From assembly GCA_012064385.1 (NCBI GenBank), contig QRDG01000940.1:124001-188000 (forward strand): a stretch of 64,000 nucleotides of DNA, written 5' to 3'. How positions within the stretch are numbered: the first letter of the stretch is position 1; each line of letters opens with the position of its first letter. The notes under the pieces are model-generated. The model had not been told where the DNA came from, ran no database searches, and worked only from the letters and a program-made list of their open reading frames with translations. This document shows, one piece after another, positions 33,154-44,035 of the stretch. A program made the position numbers and the translations under genes. Origin of the DNA: Puccinellia tenuiflora. Its lineage: Eukaryota; Streptophyta; Magnoliopsida; Poales; Poaceae.

Positions 33154-34749
33154 TGATACATGTCAAACGTATCTATAATTTTTGATTGATCCATGCTAGT
33201 TATATGCCATTGTTACATATTTTTACTATCTTATTATATCATTTTAGGGCATTTTATTGGACTAACCTATTAACAAGATGCCCAGTGCCAGTTCCCTGTT
33301 TTTGCTATTTTCTATTTCAGAAAATTTATTTCTCGAAATATTCTCAGAATTGGACGAATATTTACGAGGAATTTTTATTCGATAAGATGACGTCAGATAC
33401 CAAAGGGAAACCTAGGGGTCCACCCAGGGGCCAGGGGCGTCCCCTAGCCACGGCCTAACAGGGACCCGCGGGTGGGGCCCGCCCCTACCCCCTGGAGGTT
33501 GCCTCGGCCCCCTCGACGCCCATAAATACCAATTAACCCTAAAATCTTCGGGGCGGCGATTATTTTCCATAAACTCCATCCTGAAGCCGCCGCCACCTCA
33601 AAACCTAATTCGGGGAGATTATGAAGCTATTCCTGGGACACTGCCTGAGGGGATATCGATCCCGGAGGGCTCTACATCACCATGCCTTCCACCGGGATGA
33701 TGCGTGAGTAGTTCCACCTTGGACTACGGGTCCATGGCAGTAGTTAGATGGTTGTCTCTCTCCCTTGTGCTTCATGTTTATGATCTTGTGAGCTTCCCTA
33801 CATGATCAAGATCGACTATTTGTAATGCTATATGATGTGTTGGGTGGGATCCGATGGATTATGAAATTATGATCAGATTGTGCATTGTTCTTATATGTTA
33901 ATTTATGTTCTTGCATGCTCTCCAATGTGCATAGTTACTTTGGCCAAGTGATTGCTTGTATCTCCAAGAGAGAGTATTTATGCTAGATAATTGGTTCATG
34001 CCCCCTGTTGTGCCTGGGCACGAGTGACAGAAACGTCTAAGGACGAGGGTGTCATGTTGAGACTAAGGGGAAAACAACGGTGTTTATGTCTACGTGATTA
34101 TAAATGTTGCTTACATCATACACTTTAGTTAATGCAAATGTTTGTTGCTTGCAACTTAATACCGTTGGGTGACAGGCTGGATAGCGATCCCTAGGTGGAC
34201 TTTTTAGACAAAGATGCAGTCGGATGGCGGTCTTTGTTCCTTGTTGTGATGACTACATGAATATTACCATGAACACTTTGATATAGCTAGATTAAGTTTG
34301 TGTCATAATCTTGTCAATTGCTCAAGTGTAATTTGTTTACCCGTCATATGAGTATTTTATTTATTAGAAAGACACCACTAGTGAACCCATGGCCCCCGGT
34401 CCATCTTTTTACATTGTTTACAACATCGTTTACTTGCTTTTCATATTCACTTCTTGCTGGTCCGTTTCCATAATTTCATTCACTACACTATATGTTTAAC
34501 CGCTTTATTTTTAGCAGAGCGGGAAGATTGATAACCTTCCTGCCGTTGGGGCAAAGTAATTGGTTAAGTGTGTGCAGGTCCACGTTTGTCGACGGTTAAG
34601 TGCCAGAGATCGTTGACGTTCACCTCGTTGTTGATTTCAAAGTCCTATTGGCTCGATTAAACCTTGGTTCTTTACTGAGGGAAAACTACTACTTGCCACA
34701 TCCACGCCTTCGCTTGGGCCACCACCCAACTCTTCATCACCAATCATCA
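33154..34749 (+). repeat. 3' LTR of element B (1596 bp)
   Basis: It runs from TGATACATGTCAAACG to ACCAATCATCA, directly after the purine tract. The distal two thirds match 28651-29746 closely. A CATAAATACC at 33521-33530 is a plausible TATA element. The base content and start TGATACNTNNNAAACGTATC resemble LTRs abundant in Triticeae. GTAGC follows; the partner flank cannot be compared because the 5' LTR is truncated. Confidence 0.88.
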
Positions 34750-35229
34750 GTAGCCATCACTGAACAAGAGGAGCAGATGTTCTTCCGTCCGCAAACACAA
34801 GGGGAGGTTTTTCTTCCTCCCTCGGCCACATAAGCTCGACCTCGCTGGTTGTAGGCCCGTGCATGGCCTCGAGCTTCATCTCGGTATCCTCCGCCCATAA
34901 AGTGTTCGATGATTTGCTCGTAGGTATTTTTTTTTTGCAAACTCTCTCCAAGGACTAGTTGTGGACATTGTATGATCGTGGTTGCATTATGTTTTTTTAG
35001 AAGATTGATGGTGTAGATCATGGCGGAGAGCTACGATGAGTTTATTTCAATGATTTCATGGATACATTGTATGATGATACGTCCAAAGACTAAGGCAATA
35101 TTTTGATGGCTGTAACTCTTATCCTCCATTATGATTAGCAAAATGCATTGCCCAATTTTAGGGGGTCGATAACGGAACATGAGGTGACCAATTATAACAG
35201 GTTAGCCGGTCATATTTTTCTCTAGAGTG

Positions 35230-36023
35230 ACTACTTCAATCTTATCATGCCAACTTTTCTCGCGGATAAGTTTTAACGATGCTTCCAAATGTCTAGTAAT
35301 GTGTTCATGCGTCTTTTGAAGGGCGTGAGGGATCATGATGAATTTCAGATTAAAGAAAGATGCTAGTGGTAAGCTTGGATTTTCTTCTCTTCATAAGTGC
35401 ACTAACGCTATTCGGATGCTTGCATATGAAGTTATTGTTTATCTCGTTGATGAGAATGTTCACATGAGCAACCATATGCCTTGAAGCATGTATATGTTTT
35501 GCAAAGCAGTGGTGGCCATCTTTGGCCCTGAATTCATGAGATAACCAAGTGTTGTTGATACAACTAGACTCATGGCTATTGGAAATGGAAAAGGGTTTTC
35601 TGGGATGTTAGGATGCATCGATTGCATGTATTGGGAATAACCATTTGCGTGACACGGGCAATATAAAGGGCATGCTAGTGAGTGCACAATCATGCTTCAA
35701 GTCGTTCCATCCCATGATCTCTTTATTTTGGCATTCTTTTTTTGTGGTAGGATCTCACAATTATATCAACGTGTTCCAATCCTCTCTAGTGTTCTGAATG
35801 CTTGTGTAAGGCAATGTTTCAGAATGCAACTATGAGATCAAGTGCTATAAACGTAAGAAGGGGCCGGTACTATCTAGCCGATGGTATTTACCCTGAGTGG
35901 TCTACATTTATGAAGATAATCACCAATCCTCAAGGTAACAAAAATATCTTGCTTTGCAAAAGATCAAGAGAGTAGTAGGATGTGAAGAAACCATTTGGTG
36001 TGCTTCAAACTCAGTTGGGCTAT
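35230..36023 (+). pseudogene. Harbinger transposase (HARBI1/DDE_4-like), 5' part
   Basis: Frames with several stops and shifts spell out conserved blocks in order: RCFQMS...FMRLLKGVRD; GFPGMLGCIDCMYWE, which contains the first catalytic-type Asp; QYKGHA; SHDLFI; and HLVCFKLS/FGVLQTQLG just before the solo LTR. The family normally encodes a roughly 400-residue DDE transposase. This copy is non-functional. The frame across the LTR junction is continued at 37421. Confidence 0.75.
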
Positions 36024-37420
36024 TGATACGTCGCAAACGTATCTACTTTTCCAAACACTTTGCTATTGATTTGCCTCTGATTATTAATGAATTTGTTTGG
36101 AACTAACCCTAACTGGCGTTGTTTTCAGCAGAATTGCATTTGGTGTCTTTCTTTTATGCAGGGTTCAGAAGTTCGCGGAAAATTCCAGAAAAATTATAAA
36201 AAGGATTTTTGAAGAAGAATAAGCCTCGGAAGCGAAAGACCCCGAAGGGGGGCCACCCCAGGAGCAGGGGTGGGCCCCACCCGCGGGTGGCCCCTAGCCG
36301 CAGCAGGGGGTGCCCCTGCCCCTGGGACCTCCTCTGGCGATCCCCCTTCGCTTATAAGCTCCCTCTCGACCTAAAACGATGAGCCCCCGAACACTTTTTC
36401 CACAAACCTTACGAAGCTCCGCCGCCATCACGAACCCTAAATTCGGGGTCTAGGATCGCTGTTCCGGCACCCTGCCGGAGTGGAGATCGCCGCCATCGTC
36501 ACCGCCAACGCTCTCCATCAACCATCCATGTTGTCCCCCTCCATGTGTGAGTAGTTCCCTGCTGTAGGCAAGGGGATGGAAGGGATTGAATAAGATTGCT
36601 CATGTAATTCGATGCCAAATTGTTAGGGCACGATGTCTGGTATCCTCTATTTGTGTTAATCATCATTGGTGCAACTAGTTATGCTTAATGCTTGTCACTT
36701 TGGGCCCGGGTGCCATGTTTTCAGATCTGAACACTTATGTTTGCATGAGTATAATTGTTGTTTCGATCCTATCTACTAGTTGTATGCACTTGTTGTCAAC
36801 CGGAACCGGAGACCCCGAGTGACAGAAACGGGGACATCGATAGGAATGGTTGGCAACTCGAGGGTTACATGTATTCATTGTGTGTTAATGCTTTGATCCG
36901 GTGTTCTATTAAAAGGAACACCTTAATTGCCATTTGTTCCTTAATTGGCCCGGCTGAAACCGGATGGCAGGACAAAAGATGCCGTGCAAGTTCTTATTGT
37001 AAGCACGTACGGCTAAATTAGGAATACATGCCAATGACTGTTTGATACTTGGATGCTATTTATATATTTATTTGCTTCGTGCTTAGTTATGTTCATTTCA
37101 TGAGCCATCTTATTCATGCAACGCCCGTCTATCTGTCCCTATGCCTACGGTGTTTTAATCCCGCTGTTTACAATCATTACTTTTACCATCATCATTGTTG
37201 TCTTTACTTTATTACCGATGTTACTATTCTACTGCTGCCATCAAATCAGTGTTAGTACTGATAAATTGCTTCGAGAGAAATCCTTTTCAGGTGTGGTTGA
37301 ATTGACAACTCAACTGCTAAGGCTTATAAATATTCTTTGCCTCCCCTTGTGTCGAATCAATAAATTAGGGTCAAACTACCCGCGAAGACTCTTGCGATCC
37401 CCTACACTTGTGAGTCATCA
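36024..37420 (+). mobile_element. Solo LTR (1397 bp) inserted in the Harbinger transposase
   Basis: It runs from TGATACGTCGCAAACG to TGTGAGTCATCA, flanked by the exact 5-bp duplication GCTAT (36019-36023 and 37421-37425). Related to the LTR at 27060-28425. A TATA-like CTTATAAGC lies at 36351-36359. The open frames inside (for example 37116-37478) are incidental. Confidence 0.92.
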
Positions 37421-37622
37421 GCTATTGGTTGGCACCCTGCTAGAATATGGGATGTCAACACAACGTGGGAGATGGTAATTGCATGTGTAACCATGCACAA
37501 CATAATTGTGGAGTATGAGCGTGACGATGATATCTACGATCTAACGGGGTGGGACTTTCAGGGCCGTATGATTGAGCTTGAGAATGCACCCGCTGAAGTT
37601 CGAAGCCTACCTTCACACTAAA
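37421..37622 (+). pseudogene. Harbinger transposase, C-terminal part
   Basis: After the target duplication the host sequence continues to MVIACVTMHNIIVEYERDDD and a TGWDFQGRMIELENAP tail, ending at TAA near 37620. The xMHNIIVE-E motif contains the last catalytic-type acidic residue region of HARBI1-like transposases. The short stretch just after the junction has stops, so the gene was already decayed or has decayed since. Confidence 0.78.
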
Positions 37623-38074
37623 GCATCATGAAATCCGTGACCGGGTTGTGCATGTCCAACTTCAAAACAATTTTGTTGAGCATATTCAGATCCACAAAGG
37701 AAATCAGTTGTCCTCATTGATATCTTGTGTTGGAAAATTATTAAATTATTGTAATTTAAATTTTAGATTATTATTATGATGTGAACTATGTCATTTTAAT
37801 GTTTAAAATATTTTATAATTTATTTGGGTGTTAAATTTAGCTAGCAATAATTTGTATGTGAATAAACTTTAAAATGACCGTTCCAAAATAGGAACGCAAT
37901 TGGGTGTACGGACTGACAAGTGTGCGAACGGCGCTTTACTAGATGGACAAAATGAAGCGGACGATAAACGTACAAATCCAGACAGGGGTCCGTTTGAGTT
38001 GCCCTAGAGATTCCTAATATTGAGAGGGTCCCGTCACCACACCCTGTCTTCTTCTTGCCATCATTTTCTTTCGG

Positions 38075-38330
38075 GGGCAAATTATCCTTCTGCCATCAGT
38101 TGTGTCCATGTGCTCAGTTTTGCCCTCAGTTGCGAAACGTCCTCAGTTTTACCCCTAGTCTGTGCGCAAGGACTGATTCCGTGAATCTTGCCGTCTCCAT
38201 TTGGTCAAGGTAGTTAACTCGGGCAAGTGGGACCCAGTACATGACCGTTGTAGCCACTGCTTGTGGGACCCCCCTGTCGACCGTTCCTGAGGGCAAAACT
38301 GAGCAAATGGGCACACACTGATGGCAGCCC
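38075..38330. repeat. MULE left end containing an inverted copy of its own terminal motif
   Basis: CTGCCATCAGTTGTGTCCAT...CTCAGTTTTGCCCTCAG at 38096-38135 faces an inverted copy at 38286-38326 (CTGAGGGCAAAACTGAGCAAATG...CTGATGGCAG). The left end thus folds into a hairpin with a loop of about 150 bases. Confidence 0.8.
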
Positions 38331-38589
38331 GTCGACCGTTGCCGGCACCACGTCTATGATAAAAGCGGCGTACCGCGCCACCAGAGCTCGCAGCGGGGAG
38401 CAAGAATCAGCGAAGCGGGGCTGGAGGCGGCCACGCGCAGAGGTGGGCGGTGAGCTAGGAGCCGGGCGCAGAGGTTGGCTGCTAGGAGCCGGGCGCAAGC
38501 GACCGAGAGGGCGACGTCGACGGGAAGTGCCGCCGACGGTGGGAGGGCGCGGCCGTGTGCTACAGCTACAGGTGACGTGCGTGGACGCA

Positions 38590-39164
38590 ATGAGTTCGGC
38601 TCCGGGCATTCGCGAATCGAGCTCCATGTCTTCTTCTAGCTCTCGCGCCACCTCGCAGATGGAGATCCCGGCGCGCACAGAGATGCCGATCTTCGTCTGT
38701 CCGCGGTGCCGGATGGACGTTGCTCGGAGGATATCACAGACACCGAGGAACAAGAATCATCCGTTCTACATGTGCACCAGCGCGATTGGGGTAAGAATCG
38801 GGGCAATTTCACAATTTTCATGGATCGGCATCCTTGAGCAATCCATTTGATCTGTTTGGCGATTTTGCAGTTAAAATGTTTCTTCCTTTGGGAAGATGTT
38901 CTGGTCCAGACGCTGATGAATCAGCTGCTAGTTGAGCACCAAGAATGGCTGCCACAGACGGCAGCGGCCGTAACGTGAGCTCCGGAAGAAGAGACGGAGG
39001 GCGGAGCACACATTGATACAGAAGTTACTGACGAGCTAAGAAGATTGAACCAAAAGATTAGGAAGCTCGAATATCAAGCACAAATTCCCATTTGCATTTG
39101 GGCATTTGTAGGGGGTATGTTAGTCGCAGTGGGTGTAATGTTGAAATTGTATGGAATGGCATGA
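38590..39164 (+). pseudogene. GRF-type zinc-finger protein gene, two exons, single in-frame TGA
   Basis: Exon 1 38590-38790 (ATG 38590, MSSAPGIRES; Ser-rich start). A GT-AG intron 38791-38870 is in phase 0; exon 2 starts at 38871. Zinc-finger ligands: C37-x2-C40, H57/C62 in NKNHPFYMC, C70 in LKCFFLWEDV. This is the GRF finger pattern (CxxC...fyxC...CxFFxWED), a nucleic-acid-binding fold. TGA at 38976-38978 stops the protein at 102 residues. The same frame stays open for 61 more codons to TGA 39162-39164 and encodes a coiled coil (TDELRRLNQKIRKLEYQ) and a hydrophobic helix (IPICIWAFVGGMLVAVGVML), the usual tail of small grass GRF proteins. So a nonsense mutation is likely. It lies inside the MULE, suggesting capture or a MULE-borne family. 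Confidence 0.8.
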
Positions 39165-39424
39165 ATTTGGGAGGAATTTGTAGAAGGAATTTGGGAGAAA
39201 TTGTATGGCAATTACACTGGCTGGGTGTAGTAGGAGTTTGTAAGCTTGAAATTGTATGAATAAAGGTTAAAAGAAGGGAAAAGAAATGGGAAATTCAGAA
39301 GATTCAGTGTGGCAAATAACTCCTGTGCGAAACTTTTCATCGGAATGGTGAAAAATGCGACATCGTTCGAAGAAATAGCTACTGCGCGACGTTTCTGAAG
39401 GCCAAAATAGCCAGCACACGACAT

Positions 39425-39811
39425 GGTTGATTAAACGGTCGTAATGTTGGATTCATTCCGACAGGTGTGTCATAGACTCGTGTCCTCACTTAGTTGTACT
39501 CATAGATTTAGATTTACCAAGGACATGATTTTCTATTTTTTATAAGTTGAAAAAGAGGATTAATCAGAGCTCGAAAAAGAAGGCCGTGAGATATCAAGGT
39601 TGAAAAAATGAAATGATTTTCAATTCTTTTATAAGTTGAAAAAGAGGATTAACCAGATATTAGTGTCCTATATTTAGGATATAGGTCACCAATACTGGTT
39701 GATTAAACGGTCGTAACGTTGGATTGATTCCGACATGTGGGTCATAGACTCGTATGCTCACTTAGTTGTGCTCATAGATTTAGATTTACCAAGGACATGA
39801 TTTTCTATTTT
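39425..39811 (+). repeat. Direct repeat of about 115 bp in the MULE
   Basis: 39425-39539 and 39697-39811 both read GGTTGATTAAACGGTCGTAA and stay parallel to TTTAGATTTACCAAGGACATGATTTTCT in overlapping parts, with a few substitutions. The intervening bases also repeat ATAAGTTGAAAAAGAGGATTAA (39541 and 39632). Confidence 0.85.
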
Positions 39812-40212
39812 CGATACAATTTTCGATTCAAATACAAACTTCGATACAATGCGACGACTCGCCACTGAAACGACGAGGCGCCTTCATGGTCATGCATGCA
39901 ACGGGCGGCTGCGTGGAGGCGAGCACACACGAAGGACACGAAGTCAGACGCGCGTACGCTTGTTCCATGCACCGCGTCATTCTAGGTCGCTGGATCTTAT
40001 TAAACGGCTTAGATCGAACCAGCGGGGCGATCCAAACCCCATCTATCCAGCCAATCAGCGCATCACATGCCCACGAGCCAATCAAATTGCCGAACGAGCG
40101 CACACGCGGATCAGCGCATCACCTGCGCAAACGCGGATCGGCGTGTCAGATCCCAACTGTTCACTCACCAGCGATCAACGGTTCGGAAGCGGGAGGGGTT
40201 TCGGATGGGGTT

Positions 40213-40271
40213 TCCAGGGTTTAGGGTTAGGGATTTCGGGGTTTAGGGTTAGGGTTTCACTGAGTTAGGGT
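40213..40271 (+). repeat. Telomere-like TTTAGGG stretch
   Basis: Degenerate units GTTTAGGGTTAGGGATTTCGGG and GTTTAGGGTTAGGGTTTCA followed by GAGTTAGGGTT. Such runs occur interspersed in plant repeats; at 60 bases it does not indicate a chromosome end. Confidence 0.6.
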
Positions 40272-41115
40272 TGAGCATAACTAATTACAAAAAATCAAAA
40301 AAATATAAAACTTTCGCACATTTTCTATTATGCAACTAAGTTGCTATAAAAAATATAAAACTTGGATTTTGAGCCGGTCAACGTTTTTTTGTGAGGTTTG
40401 ACCAAACATTAAAATGAGCACAAATAATTCAAAAAAATCGTAAAAATGTGAAACCAGCGCACATTGTCGTATTATGTGACATAGTTATGATATAAAATAG
40501 TAAACTTGTTCTATGTGTATTTTCATGAGAAAACCTTCACACAAATGACTTACCACGATCGATGTTGTAGAGAGTTCAACTCAAAGTGAGGAGAAGTGGT
40601 TTTGGATTTGGAACATGAAATTTTCTAAAACCTCACCAAAGCTTCATTTTGGAGTGACTGGGAAGGATCCAGGCTTAGTTTTTCATTTTCATGTTTCAAA
40701 CTTGTTTAAATGTTGGTCAAACTTAGGTTTGACTCAAATTGAAATGAGCATAAAAAATTCAAAAAATGAAAAACCAACGCACATAGTCTTATAATGTCAT
40801 ATACTAACGATTCAAGTTGATAAACAAGGTCTACATACATTCAAACGAAAATTAATGGATCTTGTCTCATATCGCCCAATCTCAAACTCCGTCGCATTCA
40901 AATGAGCATAAAAAATTCAAAAAAAATCAAACAAATGGAAAACCAATGCACATAGTCTTATAATGTCATATACTAATGACTCAAGTTGATAAACAAGGTC
41001 TACATACATTTAGACGAAAATTAATGCATCTTGGCATCTCAAACTCCGTCGCATTCAAATGAGCATAAAAAATTCAAAAAAAATCAAAAAAAATGAAAAA
41101 CCACCTCATATAGTC
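40270..41115 (+). repeat. Tandem repeats, period about 160 bp
   Basis: Units begin AAATGAGCATAAAAAATTCAAAAAA (40742, 40899 and 41060) and contain CACATAGTCTTATAATGTCATATACTAA and GATAAACAAGGTCTACATACATT in adjacent pieces. More diverged units extend left to 40280. Probably an AT-rich spacer of the MULE. Confidence 0.8.
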
Positions 41116-41517
41116 TATATATATGGAATAGATGTGTAGGTAAGTTATTTGGCTGATTTAGACAAGGTCAAAAAAAACCTTGCTTAGAAATGAGGTCATT
41201 TTCATGAATATGAGTTTACTTCGCAAAAGGGCTCGGATTGATGACCAAGTGAGAACAAGCAAGTTCACTATAATTTGGAAAGCATTGCAACATCCAAATA
41301 GCATGTCAATTTTTAAGTTTGAATCAAATTTGAAGTTTGGTTCACATATTTCAATCACTCACCCATTTGGCCATCATTATGACACGACTTGCTCAAAACA
41401 TGTACCATCATCATCCAAACACCATTAAACCATAGTTGTAGCATAGGTCCAACATCACTCAACATAATACAACATCATTCATAATGTTTCATAAATTCTA
41501 CTTGGTTCCAACTCAAT

Positions 41518-41740
41518 CTACAAAGTGCGTCGGGGCTTCTTTTCGATCCATGTGCTACTTGCCACCACTGTTCTCCTTGTGCTTCTTGTGCTTCTTGCCA
41601 CCATTGTGCTCCGTGTGACCCTTGCCACCATTGTGCTCCTTGTGACCCTTGTGCTCATTGCTTCTTCTCTTCTCCTTTTGGCAGTCTTCTTCGAACCTAC
41701 CACAGAGCTGTACAAAACATAAAGGGCAGTGAGATAATGT
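41518..41740 (-). other. Lys/His-rich exon-like remnant in the MULE
   Basis: The minus strand reads EEDCQKEKRRSNEHKGHKEH and further HNGGK(G/K)H units, encoded by short repeats of CACCATTGTGCTCC. A GT-AG intron on the minus strand (about 41714-41790, acceptor TTTTGTACAG) would join it to sequence near the mudrA remnant, so it may be the truncated 3' exon of that gene. Unrecognised; repeat expansion alone could explain it. Confidence 0.35.
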
Positions 41741-41815
41741 CAAGTGATAAATATACTAGTATTGGCAAGATTGACATACCTAGCAGAACTCACAACCACA
41801 GAATGTTGTGAACCA

Positions 41816-42590
41816 TCATTTTGTTTCCTTCCTAAGTGTTGATTCCTGGCATGTGTGCCTAAATGGGTTCACTTTGACCTGAATATTCGTGCTATTTCGC
41901 ATTTTAGATGCATGCATCCTCCATGGACAATTCTCAGCCGGACAATGCACTCTGTAACGAATTTTATCGCTCTTGACAACTTCGAACGTACGTTCTGCCT
42001 TGATGCAGTACGTCACAAGTGCATTTCTACACTCACTCATTGATGAAAAAATGGAAACCATCTGAGGGTTCTCATGATCCCATTCAACAGCTGGAACGTC
42101 TTCGTCCTCGTCCTCACCCACAGCTGCATTGTCTTCGTCTACACCCACCGCGTCAGCCTCATCTTGGTTTTCAGCCCGAGATGCATGTCGTAAATTCTGA
42201 ACAACATCGGAATATAGCCTCTCTTCTTCATCCCCACAATTGGAGTCATCAGGCTTCACTTCAATAGGGACCCTTCTGCGTCTGCCCACGCTTGTCGAGC
42301 CAGCACGTCCTCGTGCACTACCTGAACTTTTCTGGCTGGAGCTGCGATCACGATGACATGGTGCTGACCGGAATTGTCCAATTGTCGGCACAACCACATC
42401 ATTTTGCAGCCTCACATGAAATTTCTCTCTCTTTATGCTTAGCAAACATGGTAGCGAGCTCTTCATCATTTGTAACTTTCACCCATTTATTTCCCCCATC
42501 GTAGTATTTGAATTCCACTTCATCATGCAAACCCCAAGGATATGGGCTGCAAATTACCTCCCCAAATTGTCTAAACTCCAATTGCAATCC
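41816..42590 (-). pseudogene. mudrA-like MULE transposase, N-terminal fragment
   Basis: The N-terminal piece (42399-42590) includes DEVEFKYYDGG and WVKVTNDEELATMFAKHKE, PB1-like as in many mudrA proteins. A one-base shift near 42415 moves to 42469-41816, which has a Ser/Arg linker, an acidic stretch (EDEDEDVPAVEWD), then the MuDR DNA-binding domain: MVSIFSSMSECRNALVTYCI, KIRYRVHCPAENCPWRMHAS, and FRHTC with the C-C-H-C zinc residues. It ends soon after; the DDE core and SWIM finger are absent. Orientation is opposite to the GRF gene. Confidence 0.8.
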
Positions 42591-43254
42591 ATTGGCAAAG
42601 GATAATCGAAACCTCCCGCGAATTTCTTCTTATTCTTTGCATCCACGAGGTACCGGTCCTTTCTAATATTCACCAAGAAAGCAAAGCGCAATTCTATCCT
42701 AACCCACGAAAAGCAGAGACAAAATTCAGCACACCAATAGCAATATCAACTAAAACCAATGGCGTCTCATGTCTAATCGAATGTTCAAATACACAAGCGA
42801 GGTCAAACTTACCACTCGGAAACCCAGTCGTGGATGCGGCGGGTCTCCGGCCCGACGTTTGCCTCGCCAGCTACTCCGGCGTCGCTGCCGCTCGCCATTT
42901 CGCCCTGGAGTTAACCCTCTTACTTCCTCTGCCTCGCCAGCCCCAGCGCTCCCGCCGGGCGCACGGAAGGAGCCCCCGCCGCGGCTCGAGCAGGTGGCGG
43001 GTGCAGTGGCAGAACGAGCGGGACAAGCTGGTGGCGGTGGAGCACGTTGCGATGGAGCAGTTGGCTATATACGCGGGACGGACGCGGCGGCGCAGGTGGT
43101 GGCGGCGGAGGTGGTGGCCGTTCGGGAGCAGGGGTGGTGTACGGACAAATTGGGGGGTAGGGTTCAGTTCGTTATTTTTGGTGCCGATGCGCGGTCCCAC
43201 CTGTAAGATGCAGACCCACTTCACTAACGCCTACAGACGGAATCCGCTTCAGAC

Positions 43255-43374
43255 TGGTCGTTTGGCCTCGCCATAGCAGCTGCGACTGAAGTAGTGGCAA
43301 AACTGAGCACCATTTGGAACTAGTGGCAAAACTGAGTCGTACCAAGCCTCTAAGGGCAATCTATTAAATGACCC
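43255..43374. repeat. MULE right terminal repeat
   Basis: Two inverted-sense copies of AGTGGCAAAACTGAG(C/T) (43293 and 43322) and the terminus AAGGGCAATCTATTAAATGACCC. Reversed, GGGTCATTTAATAGATTGCC aligns imperfectly with the left GGGCAAATTATCCTTCTGCC. Confidence 0.75.
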
Positions 43375-43599
43375 TTATTTCGGTGGGAGAGCCACGTGAG
43401 AGAGATGAGATGAGAGTGTGCGACTGTGCGGTATGTATCCTTCCACTTCGAAACAAAAGTAAAACATGAAAATAGCTTTTCAGAGAGATTACATTCTATG
43501 GAAGTTGGGAGAGAGAGTTACAAGGATGAGCCTGATAGCACATTTTTCCTACTCGAGGCTAGAGAGAGACTTTGGACTGGAGAGAGAAGTAGAGATGTA
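43375..43599. other. Short unassigned stretch between MULE and MITE
   Basis: No gene or repeat recognised apart from the MULE target duplication at 43375-43383 and a purine-rich GAGAGA region. Confidence 0.4.
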
Positions 43600-43852
43600 A
43601 TCCCTCCATTCTCAAATAACTGTACTTCTAACCCTTGTCTTACGTTATTTTTTTTTACTTTGACCAATTTTATAAAAAAAACATAACAAAATTTATTATA
43701 CTAATATCAATAGATCGCCTTTGAAATGTAGTTTCGTAATGTAACGATTTAATATCACATATGCTGGTACTAATTTTTATAAATTTGGTCAAAGCTAAAA
43801 TGTTTGACTTAAGACATATGATAGATGTACACTTATTTGAGAACGGAGGGAG
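43600..43852. mobile_element. Stowaway-type MITE (Tc1/Mariner), 253 bp
   Basis: Ends ATCCCTCCATTCTCAAATAA and the inverse TTATTTGAGAACGGAGGGAG, flanked by TA (43598-43599 and 43853-43854). Internally the TTTGACCAATTTTATAAA and ATAAATTTGGTCAAA blocks extend the inverted repeats. This matches the grass Stowaway consensus. Confidence 0.92.
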
Positions 43853-44035
43853 TAGAGGTTGTTGGTCCCTCCAGATTTCATTTCCCTAGAAGCTAACCGG
43901 CTAACCGCTACAGGTGAATTTTCAACAAAAAGTGGGCGGAAACATTAAACTCGCACATGCTATGTCACCATGCATCACAAGATTCATTCTCCCCTTTATA
44001 TTAAAAAAATGATGAATTCTGAGTGCGGCGATATG

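Larger units (their letters stand above)
34750..38006 (+). mobile_element. PIF/Harbinger-type DNA transposon relic, split by a solo LTR
   Basis: Transposase remnants in plus orientation occur on both sides of the solo LTR. The region 34780-34950 may hold part of the second (Myb/SANT-type) ORF on the minus strand, with residues KKIPTSKSSNTLW, but this is weak. The right end is probably near 38006, in GGGTCCGTTTGAGTTGCCCTA, a Harbinger-terminus-like sequence. The left end was not found, apparently lost at the element B boundary. Confidence 0.65.
38075..43374. mobile_element. Mutator-like element (MULE) carrying a GRF zinc-finger gene
   Basis: Both ends carry MULE-type inverted repeats: GGGCAAATTATCCTTCTGCC with repeated CTCAGTTTTGCC motifs on the left, and the inverse TGGCAAAACTGAG motifs ending TTAAATGACCC on the right. 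Nine-base flanks TTCTTTCGG (38066-38074) and TTATTTCGG (43375-43383) match at 8 of 9, the target duplication size of MULEs. Contents: a GRF zinc-finger gene (plus, 38590-39164), AT-rich repeats (39425-41110), and a truncated mudrA (minus, 41816-42590). No MULE DDE core is present, so it is non-autonomous. Confidence 0.82.

Noticed and set aside
40213..40271. Telomere or telomere-proximal sequence
   Set aside because: Short, degenerate and inside a MULE; surrounded by ordinary interspersed repeats.
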